NCBI GenBank assembly: GCA_028684915.1
Contig: JAQUEZ010000007.1
Coordinates: 17,343-81,342, forward strand
DNA from: Desulfobulbus sp.
Lineage (GTDB): Bacteria > Desulfobacterota > Desulfobulbia > Desulfobulbales > Desulfobulbaceae
DNA length: 64,000 nt
Reading direction: 5' to 3'
This document shows, piece by piece, positions 1-8,316 of this stretch. Both the position numbers and the translations under genes were made by a program. The notes beneath the pieces were generated by a model that was not told the DNA's origin, did no database searches, and worked only from the letters and a program-made list of their open reading frames with translations. Every line of letters starts with the position of its first letter. Within the stretch, counting starts at the first letter, position 1.

Positions 1-2
1 GA

Positions 3-185
<183 letters not shown>

Positions 186-261
186 AGGCGTTGGCAACTC
201 AACGTAGATTTGACGTTGAATTATTGCGTTGAGTCGAAGCGGCGTCTTTCACCAAGTCAGC

Positions 262-313
262 AATGAACTTGTTTGTTTCAACTTCTTTCCCGAAACAAAC
301 AAGTTCATTTTAT
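262..313 (+). terminator. Rho-independent terminator of the thiolase gene
   Basis: There is a perfect 18-bp inverted repeat (262-279 and 292-309) with a 12-base loop, followed by TTTTATGG. The stem is unusually long and AT-rich. Confidence 0.8.
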
Positions 314-516
314 GGTTGATTTTTTCGAGCTTTAGCATAAAAATATTTCAATATTTCCGACTCATTTTCAATGAGATACCCCTTCCCAGGGCTTAGCTGA
401 ACACGATTTTCGTGTTTTTGAACTCCAGTAGTACGCGGTGCTGTCTTTTCCCGGCCAGAGACGTTTAATCGCAGAGGCGAACGTCTTTCTTTGACTTGGG
501 AGAATTGCGCACGCAC
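310..516 (-). CDS. Hypothetical short protein, doubtful
   Basis: A 68-codon frame starting with GTG, preceded by AGGGGT as a weak ribosome site. The product is basic (many Arg and Lys) and resembles nothing I recognise. Base use is more AT-rich than in the ICE genes around it. It ends inside the thiolase terminator. It may be a decayed gene or chance. Confidence 0.2.
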   Translation of the reverse strand: MRAQFSQVKERRSPLRLNVSGREKTAPRTTGVQKHENRVQLSPGKGYLIENESEILKYFYAKARKNQP

Positions 517-520
517 CCCT

Positions 521-546
521 GCAAACGAATCAATCGATTCGTTTGC
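521..546. repeat. 26-base palindrome
   Basis: GCAAACGAATC (521-531) and its exact complement (536-546) flank a 4-base spacer. No T-run follows, so an operator or recombination site fits better than a terminator. Confidence 0.55.
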
Positions 547-671
547 CCTTCATTCATTTTCCCCGTTGAACCGATAGCTCTTTCCCTATCTTTCCGAAGC
601 CGCATTCTCTCTGCGTGTTCTCGTAAAAGCTGATCCTATCGGTCTTTCAATACCCCACCCCGCTCATCCAT

Positions 672-743
672 CGGGAGCTGTTACGTCATGCTCCCGGCGG
701 AGCCATGTCGTCTTGCTCCCCAAACTCATAAGGAGGCAACACC
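672..743 (+). promoter_or_regulatory. Two-hairpin leader of the Rad52-like gene
   Basis: Hairpin 1 is CGGGAGC (672-678) with GCTCCCG (690-696). Hairpin 2 pairs TTGCTCC (713-719) with GGAG (732-735) and CAA (737-739), leaving one bulged G. The paired GGAG is the Shine-Dalgarno sequence of the gene starting at 744. Copy 1 of the leader family. Confidence 0.55.
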
Positions 744-1439
744 ATGGCACCATTGCAGGAACAGATTCATTCCATCAATGAACGCTTGCGAGCATTTGGC
801 ATCGAGGCGATTCAGGAAATCAAAATGACCGACAAGAGCGGTAACGTGATCGGTCAGATCAAGTACGGCTTTCGGCCGCAGTACGTCTTTGACAGTGTCA
901 ACGAGGTGCTCGGTCCAGAGAATTGGCGGTACGAACTAACCAAGGAGGAGATTTTTGAAACCCAGGCAGTCGCCGAGGTTCGATTGTTTGTGAAGATCGA
1001 CGGTGATTGGCTGTGCAAGGGTTCCCATAAAGGACAGATGCAGATCGTCAAAGGCAATGTCGGCGATGCCCAGAAAGGGGCCATCACCGATGCCATCCAA
1101 AAGTGCATGTCACTGTTGTCCATCGGCAGCGATGCCTACAAGGGTCTCTTGAAGAACGTCTACCTTCAGGGAACGCAACGAACACAGCCACCTGCAACGC
1201 AATCCAACCCTCAACTGAAAAGCAAACCCGCATCCACAACCAGCCAACCCGCTGAGCCACCTGCCAATCAGAGCGATCCATCGGCAAACTTGCCCAAAAT
1301 CGCCGGCGTCAGCTTCGAGCATCGTCAAGGGGTGATCATCGCTATCGGCGACCATCTCTTCGACAAGAAGGAACTGCTCAAGGCCGCAGGCTTTCAGTGG
1401 GATAGAAATGAAAAGACCTGGATGAAGCAAGCAGCTTAA
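744..1439 (+). CDS. Rad52/Rad22-like single-strand annealing protein
   Basis: 231 aa. The segment at residues 91-136 (KGSHKGQ...GNVGDAQKGAITDAIQ...LLSIGSDAYKG) matches the conserved core of the Rad52/Rad22 family, which coats single-stranded DNA and anneals complementary strands. Phages and ICEs use such proteins for recombination and repair of incoming DNA. A Pro/Gln/Ser-rich linker (about 145-190) leads to a small C-terminal domain (about 195-231) with the pattern KELLKAAGFQWD...KTW, resembling DUF5710-type domains. The start has a strong AAGGAGG seven bases upstream. It begins a rightward module with a nuclease and SSB, which together suggest a recombination set. Family assignment rests on the core motif only. 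Confidence 0.8.
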   Translation: MAPLQEQIHSINERLRAFGIEAIQEIKMTDKSGNVIGQIKYGFRPQYVFDSVNEVLGPENWRYELTKEEIFETQAVAEVRLFVKIDGDWLCKGSHKGQMQIVKGNVGDAQKGAITDAIQKCMSLLSIGSDAYKGLLKNVYLQGTQRTQPPATQSNPQLKSKPASTTSQPAEPPANQSDPSANLPKIAGVSFEHRQGVIIAIGDHLFDKKELLKAAGFQWDRNEKTWMKQAA

Positions 1440-1463
1440 CCACCACAACATCACCCAACCCCA

Positions 1464-1533
1464 GAGGGAGCGATACCATTCCCTCGGCGGGAATCTGTGT
1501 ATCCTCCCTCATTTTTTTCAGGAGGATACCACC
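1464..1533 (+). promoter_or_regulatory. Two-hairpin leader of the nuclease gene
   Basis: Hairpin 1 is GAGGGA (1464-1469) with TCCCTC (1480-1485). Hairpin 2 is a perfect 9-bp helix, GTATCCTCC (1499-1507) with GGAGGATAC (1521-1529), around a T-rich 13-base loop. The whole Shine-Dalgarno sequence is inside the helix, four bases before ATG. Confidence 0.7.
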
Positions 1534-2505
1534 ATGACAGACCAGTTGATGCTCACCCTGCAGGCCGCTCTTCAGCAGCTTGCCATCCAACAGACCGAGG
1601 CAACGCTCGGTGATCGAAGCACCTATCTCGGGGCTTCCGATATCGGCTCCTGCCCACGGAAGACCATTCTCAGAAAACTCCATGCCCCGGAGGCTGATCT
1701 CGTCACCCTGCTGCGGCAGCGACGCGGTCACATGGCCGAAGAAGTGGTTGCCGCTGCCTTCATGATTGCCGGATTCAGCAACTTCCAGCGGCAAACCGAG
1801 GTTCGACATGAGGGCGCTGTCCCGGTCATGGCCCATCTCGATTTTGTCTTCGTTTCGGAGGTGCGCAAAACCATGGCAGTCCTGGAGGTGAAAGCACCGG
1901 AGAACATCCCGGAACACCCCTACGGCGCATGGGAGACCCAACTCTATCTGCAAATGGGACTGCTGGCCGACAGCTTCCCCGATTACACCGTGGAGAAAGG
2001 CGCCATCCTGGCGGTCAACTTCGGTGATCAGGGGATGCGGCTCTTTGGCGGTTACACCCCCCAGGACACCATCTATCACGGCCTGATCGATCGGGCCGCC
2101 ACCATCTGGAACCAATACCAATCCTACAGCGCCGGCGATCTGGCCACCCCTTCCATGGAAGCGGGACCGCTCTGCGGTTACTGCCCCTTCCTCATGGATT
2201 GCCCCAAGTTCGAGGCCGAGGAGGTGCGCGAGCTGACCGAGAGTGTCGAGATCCTGCTGGAACTACAACACCAGCAAAAGGATTTGGAGGCCGAGGTCAG
2301 TTATCGCAAGAGCAACCTGCTGGCCATCGTGGTTCAACGCGGTCCGCTCAAGGCTTACGGCCATCTGCTGCGCAAGGCGGTTCGCACTAGGAAGTCGCTG
2401 GATACGGACCAACTCAACCAGTTCCTCCAAGGATATGGCCGCTCGCTGAATGATTTCCAGAAGAGCAGCTCCTACGCCTTCCTGGAGATCAAGAAAGCCG
2501 CCTGA
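1534..2505 (+). CDS. PD-(D/E)XK nuclease with predicted Fe-S cluster (RecB/Cas4-like)
   Basis: 323 aa. The nuclease core shows HLDF with Asp103, then the E-x-K pair at Glu118 and Lys120, and a Gln-containing helix (ETQLYLQ, 134-140): the RecB-family arrangement. Cys40 (in SCPRK) and Cys214, Cys217 and Cys223 (in [11 protein letters not shown]) form the one-plus-three cysteine pattern that holds a 4Fe-4S cluster in Cas4 and AddB nucleases. Residues 225-300 look helical. It probably resects DNA ends in concert with the Rad52-like protein just upstream and SSB just downstream. No CRISPR array or cas gene is near, so a Cas4 role is unlikely. Confidence 0.85.
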   Translation: MTDQLMLTLQAALQQLAIQQTEATLGDRSTYLGASDIGSCPRKTILRKLHAPEADLVTLLRQRRGHMAEEVVAAAFMIAGFSNFQRQTEVRHEGAVPVMAHLDFVFVSEVRKTMAVLEVKAPENIPEHPYGAWETQLYLQMGLLADSFPDYTVEKGAILAVNFGDQGMRLFGGYTPQDTIYHGLIDRAATIWNQYQSYSAGDLATPSMEAGPLCGYCPFLMDCPKFEAEEVRELTESVEILLELQHQQKDLEAEVSYRKSNLLAIVVQRGPLKAYGHLLRKAVRTRKSLDTDQLNQFLQGYGRSLNDFQKSSSYAFLEIKKAA

Positions 2506-2537
2506 ACTCAGGCTTCCTATCCACATCGCACCCAGAT

Positions 2538-2588
2538 CTCTTCCCATGGTGGGGAGAGCTACCCTCTCATTCTTCAAGGAGAACCCTC
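2538..2588 (+). promoter_or_regulatory. Leader of ssb, hairpin family member (second stem weak)
   Basis: Hairpin 1 is an 8-bp stem CTCTTCCC (2538-2545) with GGGGAGAG (2551-2558), including one G-U pair. The second stem is degenerate: only CTCT (2564-2567) with GGAG (2578-2581), or TTCT with AGAA, can form over the ribosome site. Confidence 0.45.
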
Positions 2589-2984
2589 ATGTTGAACAAG
2601 ACCATGCTGATCGGCAATTTAGGCGCAGACGTTGACACCCGGTACACCAAGACTCAGGTCGCCGTGGCCACCTTCCGCATCGCCACCACCGAACGGTGGA
2701 AGGATAACGAAGGCAAGTCACAGGAATCGACCGAATGGCATCGCATCGTTGCCTTCGGCCGTCTGGCTGAGATCTGCTCTGAGTACCTCTCCAAAGGCTC
2801 CCGAGTCTACCTGGAGGGCCGCTTGCAGACCCGCAAATGGCAGGACTCTGAAGGTGTCACCCGCTTCACCACGGAGATCATTGCCCGTGAGATGAAGATG
2901 CTGGGTGGCGGCGAACGAACCGATATTCCGGTCCCGCCGGAAGACGGCCAGGAACCACCACCCTCTGACGACGTACCGTTTTGA
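2589..2984 (+). CDS. ssb: Single-stranded DNA-binding protein
   Basis: 131 aa. It has the OB-fold landmarks of bacterial SSB: N-terminal [14 protein letters not shown], central [15 protein letters not shown], then [16 protein letters not shown] and the IIAREM strand (to about residue 100). A short acidic, Pro-rich tail ends in DDVPF, the tip that recruits repair and replication partners. SSB coats single-stranded DNA during transfer and recombination. An ICE-borne copy next to a Rad52-like protein and a nuclease fits protection of the incoming strand. The start is supported by AAGGAG. Confidence 0.97.
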   Translation: MLNKTMLIGNLGADVDTRYTKTQVAVATFRIATTERWKDNEGKSQESTEWHRIVAFGRLAEICSEYLSKGSRVYLEGRLQTRKWQDSEGVTRFTTEIIAREMKMLGGGERTDIPVPPEDGQEPPPSDDVPF

Positions 2985-3014
2985 TTGCCACTGATTGCAA
3001 CTACAACACCCCGT

Positions 3015-3074
3015 GCCTGAACTCCACATTCGTGGGGTTCAGGCCCTCTCTCTTCCGATCATCAGGAGCACCAC
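3015..3074 (+). promoter_or_regulatory. Hairpin leader after ssb
   Basis: A 13-bp stem with one T-G pair (GCCTGAAC, T, CCAC at 3015-3027; GTGG, G, GTTCAGGC at 3032-3044) has a four-base loop. A CT-rich run follows, in which TTCC (3053-3056) can pair weakly with the ribosome site GGAG (3065-3068). It could double as an ssb attenuator. Confidence 0.5.
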
Positions 3075-3443
3075 ATGAACCACCTACCCAACCAACAGGA
3101 AAACCCCCAGGTAGACTCATCGTTCTGCACTCCTTTTCCCTGGACCATCGCATCCCATCCGGACACCGAAGGTGGATATGTCATCCGTGAAGCCCGCCAT
3201 GAGCAACAGACATGGTGCGACCTGGGGTATGACATCTCCACTGAGGAAGGCGACCGCCGCAGTCTGCTGGTAGTGCGGCACGAAGCCGGCAACATCAGAT
3301 TGCTCCAGGCCGCCCCGGTCCTGTTTGTTGCCCTGCGGGATCTAGTGACTTCCACCGGTACAACCACTGCGGCTCGCACCGTGCTGGAGGCCATCTTCCC
3401 CGATTGGCAACAACTGGAAATCCATGACAACCAGGGAGAATAA
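3075..3443 (+). CDS. Hypothetical ICE protein
   Basis: 122 aa, family not recognised. The middle part (RSLLVVRHEAGNIRLLQAAPVLFVALRDLV) looks like a small alpha/beta domain followed by a helix. There is no signal peptide, membrane segment or cysteine motif. The start has AGGAGC eight bases upstream. The next gene begins two bases after the stop, so the two are translated together. The position between ssb and a methyltransferase-like gene suggests an accessory role in DNA handling, but nothing in the sequence proves that. Confidence 0.65.
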   Translation: MNHLPNQQENPQVDSSFCTPFPWTIASHPDTEGGYVIREARHEQQTWCDLGYDISTEEGDRRSLLVVRHEAGNIRLLQAAPVLFVALRDLVTSTGTTTAARTVLEAIFPDWQQLEIHDNQGE

Positions 3444-3445
3444 CC

Positions 3446-3655
3446 ATGACACGACGCACCGAATCCGCCCGCCAGGCGCTTGATCAGTATTGCCTGAGCA
3501 AGGGCGAACCTTTGGATACCCTCGAAACCGGAATCATCGATCTGTTGACCGACTTATTGCTCCTGGCCCAAACCGAGGGTCAGGATGGCTTTATGCTCGG
3601 GCAAACAGCCCAGATGCATTTCCTGGTCGAAACCGAACACACAAGAAAGCCCTGA
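3446..3655 (+). CDS. Hypothetical small ICE protein
   Basis: 69 aa, not recognised. It is acidic and Leu-rich (GIIDLLTDLLLLAQ at about 28-41) and probably fully helical. The ATG follows the stop of the upstream gene by two bases, and GGGAGAATAACC provides the ribosome site. No domain or motif suggests an activity. Confidence 0.6.
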   Translation: MTRRTESARQALDQYCLSKGEPLDTLETGIIDLLTDLLLLAQTEGQDGFMLGQTAQMHFLVETEHTRKP

Positions 3656-3681
3656 ACACACCACCACCACAGGAGAACACC

Positions 3682-4722
3682 ATGGCACGACTGGGTTCAC
3701 AGGCCAAGGCCGGCTTTTATCCGACACCGGAGAGCGTCCGTGGCCAACTCAAACAACTGCTCGATTTTGAAGTCGGCGCCCGCTTCCTCGATCCCTGCTG
3801 CGGCGAGGGACAAACCCTTGCCGCCCTGGCGGAAGGAAGCAGCGCCATCACCTATGGCATTGAACTGGGTCATGATCGGGCCACCGAGGCACGGCAACGA
3901 ATTGACCATCTCCTTTGGGGAGACGCCCTGGTGGAGATGCGGATTTCACCCGGAGCCTTTGGCCTGCTCTACCTCAATCCCCCCTATGACTACAGTCTGG
4001 AACCGGAGGCCCAGGCCCAGCGGCTGGAAGCGCTCTTTATGAGGCGCTTCCAGGAAACCCTGCACAGGGACGGCTGGCTGGTGCTGGTTGTCCCCTACAC
4101 GGTGCTGGCAGCTTGCGCACCGGTCCTGGCCAGGCATTTCACCGACCTTCAGGTCTACGCCTTTCCGGAAGAGGAATTCCACACCTTCCATCAGTGTTTG
4201 GTGATCGGGCGAAAACGCTCGCTAGTGACCAAGGCCAAGGCGGCCAAAATGGAGCAGGAGCTGAACTGCATCGCCGGCATGGCGCCGGAGATCTTTCTGG
4301 CCACAGCTCCGCAGTTGGCAAACTGTACGGAACGGCTGGCAATACCCGCGCCCAAACATCCCTGCACCTTCACGTGCAACCGGATCGATCCAAGGGAAGC
4401 TATCCCCCTGGTCCGCAAAAGCGGGCTGTTGGAGGATCTGCTCCGCCATGATCTGGCACCCGGACAGTGCCACTCCATTCGGCCCTTGGCATCGTTGAAA
4501 AACGGCCATCTGGCCCTGATGCTCGCCGGCGGTTACATGAATGGCGAGATTGCGATGGACGGCCGCCGGCTGGTGATCAAGGGCGTGGTCCACAAGACGG
4601 AAAAAATACACTCCATAGCCGAAAACAACAGCGGCGACACCATGGTCACCACCCGTGACCTGTATCAGCCCACGGTCAAGGCCATCGACATGGCTAAGGC
4701 TGAGATGCTGATCATCCGCTGA
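3682..4722 (+). CDS. DUF6094-like N6-adenine methyltransferase fold protein
   Basis: 346 aa from ATG 3682, which has CAGGAG eight bases upstream; a longer frame from 3490 would overlap the previous gene and lacks a ribosome site. An opening FYPTP motif (about 12-16) is followed by the SAM-binding loop FLDPCCGEGQTL (about 35-46), an acidic GIEL strand and the catalytic LNPPYDY motif (about 101-107) of amino-methyltransferases acting on adenine. The C-terminal half has no clear catalytic motif and may bind DNA. In ICEs such proteins may mask the element from restriction, but the target sequence is unknown. Confidence 0.75.
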   Translation: MARLGSQAKAGFYPTPESVRGQLKQLLDFEVGARFLDPCCGEGQTLAALAEGSSAITYGIELGHDRATEARQRIDHLLWGDALVEMRISPGAFGLLYLNPPYDYSLEPEAQAQRLEALFMRRFQETLHRDGWLVLVVPYTVLAACAPVLARHFTDLQVYAFPEEEFHTFHQCLVIGRKRSLVTKAKAAKMEQELNCIAGMAPEIFLATAPQLANCTERLAIPAPKHPCTFTCNRIDPREAIPLVRKSGLLEDLLRHDLAPGQCHSIRPLASLKNGHLALMLAGGYMNGEIAMDGRRLVIKGVVHKTEKIHSIAENNSGDTMVTTRDLYQPTVKAIDMAKAEMLIIR

Positions 4723-4755
4723 ACTTTTGTAAATTTCATCCACACCAACCCATTG

Positions 4756-4803
4756 GGGGAGCACTCCCCGGTGGGGATGTCTCCCTCTTTTTCAGGAGGC
4801 ATC
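4756..4803 (+). promoter_or_regulatory. Two-hairpin leader of gene 4804
   Basis: Hairpin 1 is GGGGA (4756-4760) with TCCCC (4765-4769). Hairpin 2 is GATGTCTCC (4776-4784) with GGAGGCATC (4795-4803), nine pairs including one T-G, with a T-rich loop. The Shine-Dalgarno sequence is fully paired and the helix ends directly at the ATG. Confidence 0.7.
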
Positions 4804-5370
4804 ATGCACGACTATCTTACCATCCGCAGCAACGGCTTTGTCACCTACTGCGACGGCCTCATCGCCAGCATCGAGGCAGATCAGGCGCGGGCCTATTTGC
4901 TCAGTCTGGTCGGCAGCCCGGCCCAGATCCAGGCCACCTCGGCCCACTTCTATAGCGGCGGCTTCAGTCGCATCTCCGGGATCAAACCCACTCCCTTGGA
5001 GTTGGGACGCACCCCGGGAACCATCCGCTCCATCCGGGCGCGGAAGATTGGCGATGTGGTCAACAAGGTGCTGATCAGCGCCGAGCAGTTCGAACGCAAG
5101 GCCCAGCATGCCGAGACCGCCTGTTCGGTCATCGTCTTTGGCGAAGACATGGCGGCGGTCAAGGAGCAGGCCTATCACCGTCTGGACAACAGCACCACCA
5201 TGCCGCTGAAACCTGAGTGGCGTGACTGGTTATGGGACGAGGTCCTGCAACCGGAACGGCTCTACTCCTTTGGCAATCCGCAACTACGGCAGGCCTGGAA
5301 GATCAGTTGGCAGGAGGAGGAACTGGAAGAGCAGATTCTGGAAGGCATCCGGCTCGGTTATCTCGGTTAA
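4804..5370 (+). CDS. Hypothetical ICE protein
   Basis: 188 aa from ATG 4804, chosen because AGGAGG lies six bases upstream. I do not recognise the family. The N-terminal part (residues 1-110) looks mixed alpha/beta with a basic stretch (TIRSIRARKIGD, about 73-84). The C-terminal 80 residues are Trp-rich (WRDWLWDE, WKISWQ) and acidic. There is no export signal. It lies between a methyltransferase-like gene and a helicase and shares their leader type, so it is probably co-regulated with them. Confidence 0.7.
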   Translation: MHDYLTIRSNGFVTYCDGLIASIEADQARAYLLSLVGSPAQIQATSAHFYSGGFSRISGIKPTPLELGRTPGTIRSIRARKIGDVVNKVLISAEQFERKAQHAETACSVIVFGEDMAAVKEQAYHRLDNSTTMPLKPEWRDWLWDEVLQPERLYSFGNPQLRQAWKISWQEEELEEQILEGIRLGYLG

Positions 5371-5392
5371 ACGAACTCAAATACAAACCCTA

Positions 5393-5453
5393 TCAGGGGA
5401 GGATTCGTTCCCCTGACGGGGATCGTCTGCCTTCCCCATGGAGAACAGACGAT
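5393..5453 (+). promoter_or_regulatory. Two-hairpin leader of the helicase gene
   Basis: Hairpin 1 is a perfect 8-bp stem, TCAGGGGA (5393-5400) with TCCCCTGA (5409-5416). Hairpin 2 is ATCGTCTG (5422-5429) with CAGACGAT (5446-5453), again perfect. It closes over the ribosome site GGAGA and includes the first two bases of the start codon. Confidence 0.7.
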
Positions 5454-7752
5454 GGACATCCCTTTAAGCGAATTTCTCGATCAATGGGGCGAGGTACTCA
5501 AGTCCCAGGTCATCACCACCATGCACCCGGTCTATCAGCCCAAGACTGAGGACCAGTGGGATACACAGGCACGCGAACAACTGGGCCAGCTCAAACGCAC
5601 CCCGTTTGAGGCCCAGATCCGCTGCGGCATCCTGCCGATTGCCCGAACGCTCTACAAGGAGGACCGCAAAGGCGCCTTCCTGGTGGGCGAGATGGGAGCG
5701 GGTAAGACGATCATGAGCCTGGCCGTGGCCGCGCTCGATCCCAAGCCGACCAAGCGCATCCTCATCCAATGCCCCGGTCATCTGGTCCGCAAATGGATCC
5801 GGGAGGCGGAAGCAACCCTGCCCGGCTGCACCTGCACCAACCTCAACGGCCGGGACATGACCCTGTTGCTCGATCATAAACGAAAACCTGCAAAACCACG
5901 GGGCACTGAAATCTGGGTGCTGGGCAAGGAGCGCGCCAAGCTGCACTACCAGCGCAAGCCCGGCCTCATGGTCCGACAAGGTGCATCCTGCTGCCCGGAC
6001 TGCGGCGCTCAGGTGATGGTGAATCTGAACGACCAGGCTCCGGTCTGCGAACATTGCCAAGCCTGGATGTGGTCGGCCGACGGTGGACGCAACCGGCGCT
6101 ATGCCAAGGCCGAGTTCATCAAGCGCTATCTCCCCAAAGGGTTCTTCGATCTGGTCATCCTTGACGAGGTCCACGAACTCAAAGGCGGCGGCACCGCCCA
6201 GGGCCAGGCCATGTCGTGCCTGATCGCCCGTTCTCGCAAGGTGCTGGCGCTGACCGGCACCCTCATGGGCGGCTACTCGAAGGATTTGTTTTATCTCCTC
6301 TGGCGGATGTTTCCCCGGCAGATGGTGCAGGCCGGTTTTGAATACGGCCGCACCCTCGGTTTTGCCGAACGCTATGGGGTGGTGGAACGCACCTACAAGG
6401 CCAATGATCTGGGCCCGGACTGGAATCAGGCCAGCATCGGCCGCAAGACCGGTAAGGCCAGGATCAAGGAGGCGCCGGGGATTTCCCCGTTGCTGCTGCC
6501 GGATCTGCTCTTGGAGCGTTCCGCCTTTGTCCGATTGAACGATGTCAGCCAGGCCCTGCCCGACTACGAAGAAATCATCGTCACCACCCCAATGGATGAC
6601 GCACTGCAAACCCATTATTTCGAACTCTCCAACACCCTGGTCGCTGCCACCCGCAAGGCGCTGGCCTGCGGGGATATGCGACTGTTAGGCAAGATGCTGC
6701 AAAGCCTCCTGGCCTATCCGGATGGCTGCCGCTTTGGCGAACGGGTTTATCTCGAACGCGGCGGCGTGGAAGAACTGATCGCCTCGGCTCCGGCCCTGGA
6801 GATCAATCTCCTGGCCAAGGAAAAGCGGTTGTTGGAGATCCTGACAACGGAACGCAAACAGGGCCGCAAGGTGGCGGTCTTTCTCGAACACACCGGTACC
6901 CGCGACTTGGTGCCCACCCTGGTGGACAAGCTGCAAGAAAAAGGATTCTCCCCCTTGGTACTGCGGGGGCAGGCGGTCAAACCTGAACAGCGGGAAGACT
7001 GGCTGAAAGAAAACCTCGCCACCGGTCAGTACGACTGTCTGCTCTGCAACCCCAACCTGGTCAAGACCGGTCTGGATCTTTTGGACTTCCCGACCATCGT
7101 CTTTTTCCAGTGCGGCTATTCGGTGTTCACCCTCAGGCAGGCCAGCCGCCGTAGTTGGCGGATTGGCCAGAACCTGCCGGTCCGGGTCTTCTACCTGGCC
7201 TATGCCGAAACCATGCAGGACAAGGCGCTCAGCCTCATGGCCCAGAAGATGGAGACCTCGCTTGCGGTTGAGGGCGAACTCTCGGGTCAAGGCTTGGCTG
7301 CTCTCTCCGAATCGGAAAACAGCATGCTCTATGAGCTGGCCAAGGCCCTCACCGGCCAGCAGCCGGTGGAGGATGTCACCACCGCCTGGAGCAGGTATCG
7401 CCAACGAGAACTGGCCTCGGTGCTCGATCTCGATGAGAGCGAAAGCGTTACCACCACCGAGGAAACCCGGGTGACCACCACAACCACCATCAGTTCCCCC
7501 GATGGGCAGACCGCACTGGTTCGCCACGAGTTGGTGATCAGGGGCCGGGTCTATCTCCGGGGCAACACGGCGGTGGCCTATGTGGACGGCAACCGTTTCC
7601 GGCTGCAAGCCGGGGTGATCTATTGGCAGGATCGCCAGATCGGCAGCTATGACCGCCAAGGTCATGGCGAGATCAACCATAAACCCATTCGTCTCTACAA
7701 GCCGCCCCACCTTGGCCACTTCGTCTTGGCCGAGGTGCGGCAGGCTGCTTGA
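5452..7752 (+). CDS. Snf2-type superfamily 2 helicase/translocase
   Basis: 766 aa. Walker A GEMGAGKT is at 79-86, Walker B DEVH at about 239-242, motif III LTGT near 265, and a C-terminal RecA lobe ends in QASRRSWRIGQ (about 563-573), the Snf2/Rad54 motif VI. Between motifs I and II sits a zinc ribbon, CCPDC...CEHC (about 182-205), which is an insertion relative to minimal Snf2 cores. Residues 670-766 form an extra C-terminal domain that I cannot name. ATP-driven movement on double-stranded DNA is expected. It may remodel recombination intermediates of the element, given the RadC, Rad52-like and nuclease neighbours. Confidence 0.85.
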   Translation: MDIPLSEFLDQWGEVLKSQVITTMHPVYQPKTEDQWDTQAREQLGQLKRTPFEAQIRCGILPIARTLYKEDRKGAFLVGEMGAGKTIMSLAVAALDPKPTKRILIQCPGHLVRKWIREAEATLPGCTCTNLNGRDMTLLLDHKRKPAKPRGTEIWVLGKERAKLHYQRKPGLMVRQGASCCPDCGAQVMVNLNDQAPVCEHCQAWMWSADGGRNRRYAKAEFIKRYLPKGFFDLVILDEVHELKGGGTAQGQAMSCLIARSRKVLALTGTLMGGYSKDLFYLLWRMFPRQMVQAGFEYGRTLGFAERYGVVERTYKANDLGPDWNQASIGRKTGKARIKEAPGISPLLLPDLLLERSAFVRLNDVSQALPDYEEIIVTTPMDDALQTHYFELSNTLVAATRKALACGDMRLLGKMLQSLLAYPDGCRFGERVYLERGGVEELIASAPALEINLLAKEKRLLEILTTERKQGRKVAVFLEHTGTRDLVPTLVDKLQEKGFSPLVLRGQAVKPEQREDWLKENLATGQYDCLLCNPNLVKTGLDLLDFPTIVFFQCGYSVFTLRQASRRSWRIGQNLPVRVFYLAYAETMQDKALSLMAQKMETSLAVEGELSGQGLAALSESENSMLYELAKALTGQQPVEDVTTAWSRYRQRELASVLDLDESESVTTTEETRVTTTTTISSPDGQTALVRHELVIRGRVYLRGNTAVAYVDGNRFRLQAGVIYWQDRQIGSYDRQGHGEINHKPIRLYKPPHLGHFVLAEVRQAA

Positions 7753-7781
7753 CCACTGTTTGCACTCAAACCAATCCCTGA

Positions 7782-7832
7782 CGGGGCGCACTGCCCCGAT
7801 GGGCTGCTGTGCCTCGTCCATAGGAGGCACAC
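7782..7832 (+). promoter_or_regulatory. Two-hairpin leader of radC
   Basis: Hairpin 1 is CGGGGC (7782-7787) with GCCCCG (7793-7798). Hairpin 2 is a perfect 8-bp stem, TGTGCCTC (7808-7815) with GAGGCACA (7824-7831), which contains most of the Shine-Dalgarno sequence and ends two bases before ATG. Confidence 0.7.
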
Positions 7833-8312
7833 ATGCTCTACATCAAAGATATCTGCGGCATCTACCAGCCCGCACCCAAGGAAACCATTCTCTCAGAAGC
7901 CCGTAAGCTCAGCGGGTATCAGTTCCGGCGTGGGGCCGCCATTCTGTCTCCCACCGCCGCCAAGGAAGCCATCGGACTCAAGCTCGCCGGCCTGGAGCAC
8001 GAGGTATTCGGCTGCCTGTTCCTCGACAGCCGGCATCAGGTGCTGGCCTGGCGGGAGATGTTCCGGGGCTCGATCAACCGCAACTCGGTCCATCCCCGTG
8101 AAGTAGTCAAGGAAGCACTGACGCTCAATGCAGCCTCGGTCATCATCGCCCATAACCACCCATCCGGCGGTATCCAGCCCAGCAAGGAAGACCTGGAACT
8201 CACCCGCACTCTGACCGAGATCCTCAAGGTGATCGACGTCCGGATGCTCGATCATCTGATCGTGGGGGAAGAAATCCTCTCCCTTTCCGAAACCGGTCAT
8301 CACAGCGCATGA
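7833..8312 (+). CDS. radC: RadC-like JAB/MPN domain protein
   Basis: 159 aa, shorter than the roughly 220 aa chromosomal RadC because the N-terminal helix-hairpin-helix part is missing. The metal-binding JAMM signature is intact: HNHPSG at about 107-112 followed by Asp about ten residues on (SKED), with an upstream Glu in LEHEVFG. Short RadC-like proteins of this kind are common on ICEs and plasmids. Their biochemical role (nuclease, peptidase or deubiquitinase-like) is not established. It sits between the helicase and ardC and carries the shared leader. Confidence 0.9.
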   Translation: MLYIKDICGIYQPAPKETILSEARKLSGYQFRRGAAILSPTAAKEAIGLKLAGLEHEVFGCLFLDSRHQVLAWREMFRGSINRNSVHPREVVKEALTLNAASVIIAHNHPSGGIQPSKEDLELTRTLTEILKVIDVRMLDHLIVGEEILSLSETGHHSA

Positions 8313-8316
8313 CACC

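Larger units (their letters stand above)
186..743. other. Long intergenic region at the left side of the element
   Basis: These 558 bases hold no convincing gene. They contain nested inverted repeats of the hexamer TCAACG (199-204, 214-219, 227-232), a strong terminator (262-313), one doubtful short reading frame on the minus strand, a 26-base palindrome (521-546), a distant 8-bp complement ACCGATAG (570-577) / CTATCGGT (636-643), and a two-hairpin leader in front of the Rad52-like gene. A promoter for the rightward module should lie here. TTGAAC near 567 followed by TATCTT is the best candidate, with a short 15-base spacer. Confidence 0.6.

Noticed and set aside
1534..2505. Cas4 of a CRISPR system
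   Set aside because: The nuclease shares the cysteine plan, but no other cas gene or array is in the window, and the neighbours are recombination genes.
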